Shown here in pieces: positions 38,685 to 42,613 of a DNA stretch of 42,613 nt. Made by a program: the position numbers and the translations under genes. Location of the stretch: positions 1 through 42,613 of the forward strand of contig NZ_ABLD01000037.1 of the NCBI RefSeq assembly GCF_000172415.1. The letters run 5' to 3'. Positions within the stretch are counted from its first letter, which is position 1; every line of letters begins with the position of its first letter. The notes under the pieces were generated by a model that was given only the letters and a program-made list of their open reading frames with translations, had not been told where the DNA came from and searched no databases. The stretch comes from Paraburkholderia graminis C4D1M (lineage in GTDB: Bacteria; Pseudomonadota; Gammaproteobacteria; Burkholderiales; Burkholderiaceae).

Positions 38685-38705
38685 GCGTCCATGCAATCGC
38701 ACCGC

Positions 38706-39260
38706 TCAAGGCAGCATCCGCTGCAACACATCGTCCTTCAGCACGAAGCGATGAAAGAGCGCGCCCGCCACATGCAAGCCGATCAGCACGAGCAAGACCC
38801 ACGCAAGATAGCCGTGGATGTCGCCCATCTCATGCCCGACGCTGGAGCCGGTCGGCGAAATCGACGGATACGGCAGCACGCCGAAAAGCTTGATCGTCCA
38901 GCCGCGCGATGACGCGTTCGCCCATCCGAGCAGCGGCACGACGACGAGCGCGAGATACAGCAGTCCGTGCGTGATGTGCGAAACGACGCGAAAAAACGGC
39001 GACACCGATGCCGGCGACGGACGATGCGTGGCACGCCAGACGATTCGCAGCACGACGGCCGCAATCAAGGTTGCGCCCACACCCAGATGCCAGGCAATCA
39101 GCCCTTCGGGCAGCGTGCCCTTGTGAATGTCCGGCATGGTCCAGCCGATCACGAACTGCGCCGCAATCAGCAAGACGATCAGCCAGTGAAGCAAGCGGGC
39201 GACGCCGTCATAGCCGGTCGCATAACGGCGCGTATTCGTATCGAAGGATTGCATCTTCAT
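38706..39260 (-). CDS. Cytochrome b561-family membrane protein
   Basis: 184 residues with four membrane helices: LLHWLIVLLIAAQFVIGW, LIAWHLGVGATLIAAVVLRIVW, VSHITHGLLYLALVVVPLLGW and HGYLAWVLLVLIGLHVAGALF. Histidines for two b-type haems are present at the expected helix positions (LLHW, AWHLG, ITHG, LHVAG). It would pass electrons from the quinone pool to a periplasmic acceptor. No YceI-type or catalase partner is seen next to it. The ATG at 39260 lacks a strong ribosome site; the ATG at 39254 is an alternative, and the frame extends to 39341 without support. Confidence 0.9.
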   Translation of the reverse strand: MKMQSFDTNTRRYATGYDGVARLLHWLIVLLIAAQFVIGWTMPDIHKGTLPEGLIAWHLGVGATLIAAVVLRIVWRATHRPSPASVSPFFRVVSHITHGLLYLALVVVPLLGWANASSRGWTIKLFGVLPYPSISPTGSSVGHEMGDIHGYLAWVLLVLIGLHVAGALFHRFVLKDDVLQRMLP

Positions 39261-39742
39261 AGGACGTCTCGTTTCTCGTTTGGCATCGTGGGTTGGGCAC
39301 GGGGCGGGCGCCGGCGTGCGAGCCAGTATGCTACCGGTCAAATATTAATAAAAGCTGAACTGCGGCCCGACGAGTGACCAATCTCAGGCCTCGCGTCGCA
39401 AACGGTCAACGTAAAACGCCAGTCTGCAACCGAATGTATCCGCGCGGCATATAGGCCGCGTCTCGCCCTGCCTTCCGCTTTTCAGCCCTGCTCGCAACGG
39501 GCCTTTGTCGCGCCGCGGCTCATCCAAGACCTGCGTACGCGGCCTTTTCATAGCGTGCTCAATGGCTTGCCCCTCGTTCGCAGTTCGTAGCCGCGGTCGT
39601 CACGCGGCACGTGCGCCCTCGCCTGCACGCGCCCTGCACAAACAGTCCACGCGATGCACGCGACACGTCCTGTTACACACGAACACAACGGTAATACCGC
39701 CTCTCAGTAGAGTTCGGATCAACAGCAACGAGGAGCAATCTC
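39261..39742. other. Gene-free region before the small lipoprotein gene
   Basis: 482 bases between divergent genes. An AT-rich patch at ~39335-39357 may hold the cytochrome b561 promoter (a TTGACC is present on the minus strand). CGCGGC-ATATAG-GCCGCG (39443-39460) is a short inverted repeat. An open frame spans much of it but has no start or codon pattern of a gene. Confidence 0.45.
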
Positions 39743-39862
39743 ATGAAACGAATTTTTGCGCTGGTCATTCTGGCGGCGACGCTCGGCACCGCGTTGAGCG
39801 GTTGCATCGTGGTGCCCGATGGCGGCTATCACAACCATTACCGTTACCACGACCGTTACTGA
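39743..39862 (+). CDS. 39-residue lipoprotein
   Basis: Starts at ATG 39743, seven bases after AGGAG. A signal peptide MKRIFALVILAATLGTALSG leads into a lipobox cysteine (LSGC, Cys ~21), followed by a very short mature part (IVVPDGGYHNHYRYHDRY) rich in His and Tyr. The lipobox and ribosome site make this a believable small envelope lipoprotein. The His/Tyr tail could bind metal, which is a guess. It lies 56 bases before a secreted PXPV-repeat protein on the same strand and may share its transcript. Confidence 0.75.
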   Translation: MKRIFALVILAATLGTALSGCIVVPDGGYHNHYRYHDRY

Positions 39863-39918
39863 TCGCGGCGCGCGCCGAGCCCTACACACTCAATCATAAG
39901 AACACGGGAACCCACCCC

Positions 39919-40290
39919 ATGAATCAATCACGAAGCCGCTTGCTCTCTATTGCGATCGTCGCCGGTGTCGGCATCGGGGCGTCGTCGGCGGCGCTCGCTC
40001 ACGTCGACGTCGGCGTGAACATCGGCGTTCCGGGCGTCGTGTATGCGCCCGAGCCCGTTTACGCGCCGCCTCCGCCGCCGGTGTATGCGCCGCCGCCGGT
40101 GGTCGTCGTCAGTCCCGGCTGGTATGGCGAGCGTTACTACGACGGTCATCGCTATTGGGAACGTCGCGAATGGGAAGAGCGTCATCGCGAACGCGAATGG
40201 CGCGACGCGCGCGGTCCGCACGGAGACTGGCGCGGCCACGGCGAAGGACATGGCCGCGGCGAGTGGCACGGCCACGGCGGCGATCATTGA
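39919..40290 (+). CDS. Secreted PXPV-repeat protein
   Basis: 123 residues. The signal peptide is MNQSRSRLLSIAIVAGVGI-GASSAALA. The mature part starts with VDVGVNIGVPG and then Tyr/Pro repeats (VYAPEPVYAPPPPPVYAPPP, PXPV-like), followed by a tail rich in Arg, Glu, His and Gly (YYDGHRYWERREWEERHR, ending HGHGGDH). Such proteins are common in Burkholderiaceae envelopes; function unknown. The ATG at 39919 is set by the signal peptide, although the frame is open back to 39505. The ribosome site is weak. Confidence 0.82.
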   Translation: MNQSRSRLLSIAIVAGVGIGASSAALAHVDVGVNIGVPGVVYAPEPVYAPPPPPVYAPPPVVVVSPGWYGERYYDGHRYWERREWEERHREREWRDARGPHGDWRGHGEGHGRGEWHGHGGDH

Positions 40291-40404
40291 TCGCGCGTAG
40301 TGCGGCGCTACACGTTATGACGATCGCGCCGCGCTGCGTTGGGCTTTGCCTTTGCATTGAGGTCTGCGTTTGCGTTTGCATCGGCAGCTTGCAGGAGCGA
40401 CAAC

Positions 40405-40674
40405 TTGGTACGCACTGATCCACGGCGAGTCAGCGCGCAGATCGACGGCATGCTCGTCTGCGCGGAGTACAGCGAACAGACCGGCCAGTTGTGTTTGCGG
40501 CAGAACGGCGCGCTCGTTCGCGAATGGTTTCCACCGCATTCGTGGATGGCGATTGCGTCCGTCGCGGGCGCTCGGCATTGGGGCACGCGACCAACCGACG
40601 ACGACCTCATCGCACTGCTGCGCAACGAGATGACGTTGTTGCGCTCGCCGCAATCCGGCACGATGCAGAAATAG
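40405..40674 (+). CDS. Small hypothetical protein (TTG start)
   Basis: 89 residues if read from TTG 40405, which has AGGAG seven bases upstream; an ATG at 40339 in the same frame gives a longer protein whose extra residues come from a T-rich simple stretch and look non-coding. The product (VRTDPRRVSAQIDGMLVCAE, EYSEQTGQLCLRQNGALVRE, WFPPHSWMAIA) is soluble with no export signal. I do not recognise it. A good terminator follows directly after the stop, supporting a real transcription unit. Confidence 0.6.
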   Translation: MVRTDPRRVSAQIDGMLVCAEYSEQTGQLCLRQNGALVREWFPPHSWMAIASVAGARHWGTRPTDDDLIALLRNEMTLLRSPQSGTMQK

Positions 40675-40711
40675 AAAACCGCGCGGCGCCTAGGGCGTCA
40701 CGCGGTTTTTT
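40675..40711 (+). terminator. Rho-independent terminator
   Basis: AAAACCGCG (40675-40683) pairs with CGCGGTTTT (40701-40709), with an inner GCGCC/GGCGT pairing and a T-run ending at 40711. It starts at the first base after the stop of the small gene. Confidence 0.85.
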
Positions 40712-40761
40712 CGTTTGCGGTTTGAACGCGAAAACTCCGCGCCCTGCTCTTTCGACAAACT

Positions 40762-41013
40762 TTATCGTGCGTTATAAACCGGCGGCGAATACGAACTGAA
40801 CGTGACGTCGCCGCCGCGGCCCGCTTGCCACGAACCGTGGCTGCCCGAACCATAGCCGCTGTTCTCGACTCGCGCGGCGCCCTGCTGGCTCGCGGCCTGA
40901 CTTTGAATAACCTCGACGCCTTGCTGCGCGGCTTGCCCCGACGTCTGCGCCATCGAAACGATCGGCGCGCCGAGCGCGACGGCAACTGCAACAGCCTGAA
41001 TGAGCGATTTCAT
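40762..41013 (-). CDS. Small secreted protein, DUF4148-like
   Basis: 83 residues. A signal peptide (MKSLIQAVAVAVALGAPIVS-MAQ) is followed by a short Gln/Ser/Gly-rich mature part (ASQQGAARVENSGYGSGSHG) ending SSYSPPVYNAR. Short secreted proteins with this start and a C-terminal GSGS pattern are numerous in Burkholderia and relatives (DUF4148 group), but the central DUF4148 motif is not well conserved here, so the family call is tentative. GGAGG eight bases before the ATG at 41013 fixes the start. Confidence 0.75.
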   Translation of the reverse strand: MKSLIQAVAVAVALGAPIVSMAQTSGQAAQQGVEVIQSQAASQQGAARVENSGYGSGSHGSWQAGRGGDVTFSSYSPPVYNAR

Positions 41014-41191
41014 TTGACCACCTCCAGTCATGCTTCTTATGTGTGCTGCGAACGGAATTCGTTGCAGCGGTGAAGGCAGTGTAGGTGCGCCGTCGTAGAC
41101 GATAAATCCGCTAATCCAGAATTCACTGTTGCTGTTGCACCGACAATCGCAGCCGCCGGCCTTGCGCTCAGTCTCAATCTCCGTCTCGCGC

Positions 41192-42370
41192 TCAGTCTTG
41201 CGGCACGGCGACGCCGACGTAGTTCTCCGCCATCACCGTGGCCGCGCTGCGCGACGTCGTCACGTATTCCAGTTCGGCCACCTGAAGCTGCTGCTCGAAC
41301 GGCGACGCGCCCTCGATCCGATGCATCATGCTCGTCATCCAGTACGAGAAATGCTCCGCGCGCCAGATGCGCTTGAGCGCCGTTTCGCTATAGCGTTCGA
41401 GCAGATCGCTGCGGTTCTCGACGTAGAACGCGTTCAATGCCTTCGTGAGCAACCGCACGTCGGCGACCGCGAGGTTCATCCCTTTTGCGCCGGTCGGCGG
41501 CACGATATGCGCGGCGTCGCCGGCCAGGAAGAGCCGGCCATGCTGCATCGTCGCCGAAACGAAACTGCGCATGCCGACAATGTTCTTCTGAAAGATCTTG
41601 CCGTCCTTCACGTGCTGACCATCGTGCGAATCGACGCGTGCATGCAGTTCGGCCCAGATGCGGTCGTCGGACCAGTTATCGACGGAATCTTTCGGATCGC
41701 ATTGAAAGTACATGCGCTGCACGTTGGCCGAGCGCGTGCTGATCAGCGCAAAGCCGCGGTCGTGGCGCGCATAAATGAGTTCATCGGAAGACGGCGGCCC
41801 TTCGCATAGGATCCCGAACCATCCGAACGGGTACACGCGTTCGAAGTCGCGGCGCAACGCCTGCGGAATCGATGCGCGCGAAACGCCCTGCGAGCCGTCG
41901 CAGCCGATCACGAAGTCGCACTGCAACTCGCAGAGTTCGCCTTCGTGACGGTAGCGGATCGACGGCTTGTCGGTGTCGATGCCATGCAGCGACGTCTCCG
42001 ATACGCCGAAGCGCAATTCCCCGCCCGCTGCCACGCGCGCCGCGACCAGATCCTTGATGACCTCGTGCTGCGCATACACGGTGATCGAGTGGCCCGTCAG
42101 TCCAGTCAGATCGATGCGGCGGCGCTTGCCTTCGAACGCAAGCTCGAAGCCGTGATGCAGCGCGCCCTCCGCCTTCATGCGCTCGCCGACGCCGGCTTGC
42201 GTCAGCAGATCCATTGTGCCCTGCTCGAGCACGCCGGCGCGTATCGTCGATTCGATCTGCTCGCGCGTGCGCGTTTCGAGCACGACCGACTCGATACCGC
42301 GCAGATGAAGAAGATGGGAAAGAAGCAGGCCCGCCGGCCCCGCGCCGATGATGCCAACCTGAGTGCGCAT
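41192..42370 (-). CDS. pobA: 4-hydroxybenzoate 3-monooxygenase
   Basis: 392 residues, the standard PobA length. FAD-binding GIIGAGPAGLLLSHLLHLRG at the N-terminus, the DG motif VIGCDGSQGVSR, substrate-side residues in FALISTRSANVQRMYFQ, and the second FAD motif LAGDAAHIVPPTGAKGMNLA are all present. It hydroxylates 4-hydroxybenzoate to protocatechuate using NADPH and O2, feeding the beta-ketoadipate pathway. The ATG at 42370 follows AGGAGACAC. No regulator gene is in the window; one is likely divergent beyond the right edge. An 11-bp direct repeat (GCGCTCAGTCT) spans its stop codon. Confidence 0.97.
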   Translation of the reverse strand: MRTQVGIIGAGPAGLLLSHLLHLRGIESVVLETRTREQIESTIRAGVLEQGTMDLLTQAGVGERMKAEGALHHGFELAFEGKRRRIDLTGLTGHSITVYAQHEVIKDLVAARVAAGGELRFGVSETSLHGIDTDKPSIRYRHEGELCELQCDFVIGCDGSQGVSRASIPQALRRDFERVYPFGWFGILCEGPPSSDELIYARHDRGFALISTRSANVQRMYFQCDPKDSVDNWSDDRIWAELHARVDSHDGQHVKDGKIFQKNIVGMRSFVSATMQHGRLFLAGDAAHIVPPTGAKGMNLAVADVRLLTKALNAFYVENRSDLLERYSETALKRIWRAEHFSYWMTSMMHRIEGASPFEQQLQVAELEYVTTSRSAATVMAENYVGVAVPQD

Positions 42371-42437
42371 GATGTGTCTCCTGAGTGCGAATGTGATTTG
42401 CGCCCAGTTTGACGATTGGCCGGGCTATCGCGCAACG

Positions 42438-42517
42438 CGATACGGCGGATACGCTGTATCGTCTTTTGAGATAGCAGGACGGCGCTGCAAGCGTCACGCA
42501 AAGCCGCCGATACGGCG
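42438..42517. promoter_or_regulatory. Repeated motif upstream of pobA, candidate operator
   Basis: CGATACGGCG occurs at 42438-42447 and again at 42508-42517, and the first copy faces GTATCG at 42456-42461 as an inverted repeat. They lie 68 to 147 bases upstream of pobA. A palindromic pair plus a direct copy is the kind of layout described for PobR/PcaU operators; applying it here is inference. Confidence 0.45.
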
Positions 42518-42546
42518 CGACGCCCTGTTGACGGCGCTTGCAGCGC
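42482..42546. repeat. 12-bp inverted repeat near right edge
   Basis: GCGCTGCAAGCG (42482-42493) and CGCTTGCAGCGC (42535-42546) are perfect inverted copies separated by 41 bases. No gene is recognised in the last 243 bases of the window. Confidence 0.8.
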
Positions 42547-42613
42547 AGTGCCTGTTTATGCGGTGCGATTGCTCGTACGTGAGGCGCTCAAGGTAAACCC
42601 CGAGTGCGCCGAT

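Noticed and set aside
39505..39918. N-terminal extension of the PXPV-repeat protein
   Set aside because: The signal peptide begins at 39919; the upstream part overlaps the lipoprotein gene in another frame and has no coding character.
42363..42596. 77-residue plus-strand ORF at the right edge
   Set aside because: Covers the pobA promoter region with its repeats; no ribosome site or recognisable family.
1..42613. tRNA, rRNA, CRISPR, IS elements, phage genes, toxin-antitoxin or defence systems
   Set aside because: Looked for typical signatures on both strands and found none; the tandem Hsp70 operon is the only candidate for an unusual system.

Overview
The window is GC-rich DNA with Burkholderiaceae-type gene content: DUF4148-like and PXPV-repeat secreted proteins, a FinO/ProQ-domain protein, a DUF2934 protein, PhnW/PhnX and PobA. 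A plant- or soil-associated Paraburkholderia/Caballeronia-like chromosome is the best guess. That is inference from gene content, not from a marker gene. I see no rRNA, tRNA, CRISPR array, insertion sequence or phage gene; the region reads as catabolic and stress-related chromosome.

Layout. 1-200 is a very long, nearly perfect inverted repeat. 0.45-4.6 kb holds an AraC-type regulator with a tandem-repeat N-terminus and a 991-residue winged-helix/STAND ATPase/TPR-like regulator. 4.65-7.6 kb (minus strand) is a GT4 glycosyltransferase followed by a fused HAD phosphatase/HerA-like ATPase. Two small soluble proteins follow (7.8-8.3 kb), one of them DUF2934.

8.6-18.9 kb is a sugar catabolic island read as a 2-deoxyribose (or deoxynucleoside) module. 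A DeoR-type regulator on the plus strand faces a minus-strand operon ordered deoC, two-domain ALDH16-type aldehyde dehydrogenase, a 33-residue ORF overlapping the next start, ribokinase-family kinase, permease, periplasmic binding protein, double ATPase, permease. Together these would import the sugar, phosphorylate it, cleave it to glyceraldehyde-3-phosphate plus acetaldehyde, and oxidise the acetaldehyde.

19.4-24.8 kb (plus) is a tight, overlapping three-gene operon: DUF2760 protein, Hsp70-like protein, and a second Hsp70-like protein with a DUF3731-like C-terminus. It is the least explained system here. 24.8-27.9 kb is 2-aminoethylphosphonate degradation (phnW, phnX) with its divergent LysR regulator.

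27.9-34.6 kb is mixed: an SDR, a 29-residue putative membrane peptide, an orphan membrane-anchored TAXI protein, a ProQ-like RNA chaperone with long disordered tails, a cold-shock protein, a succinate-semialdehyde dehydrogenase and a GNAT acetyltransferase. 34.6-38.6 kb is a pectin/uronate module (kdgT divergent from kduI-kduD and a KdgR-like IclR regulator) with candidate operators and a heptanucleotide repeat. 38.7-42.4 kb has a cytochrome b561, small envelope proteins (one a 39-residue lipoprotein) and pobA, with repeated motifs in the pobA upstream region.

Several start codons were moved inward where a Shine-Dalgarno sequence or family conservation favoured it. All functions are from reading motifs and context; no database search was possible.
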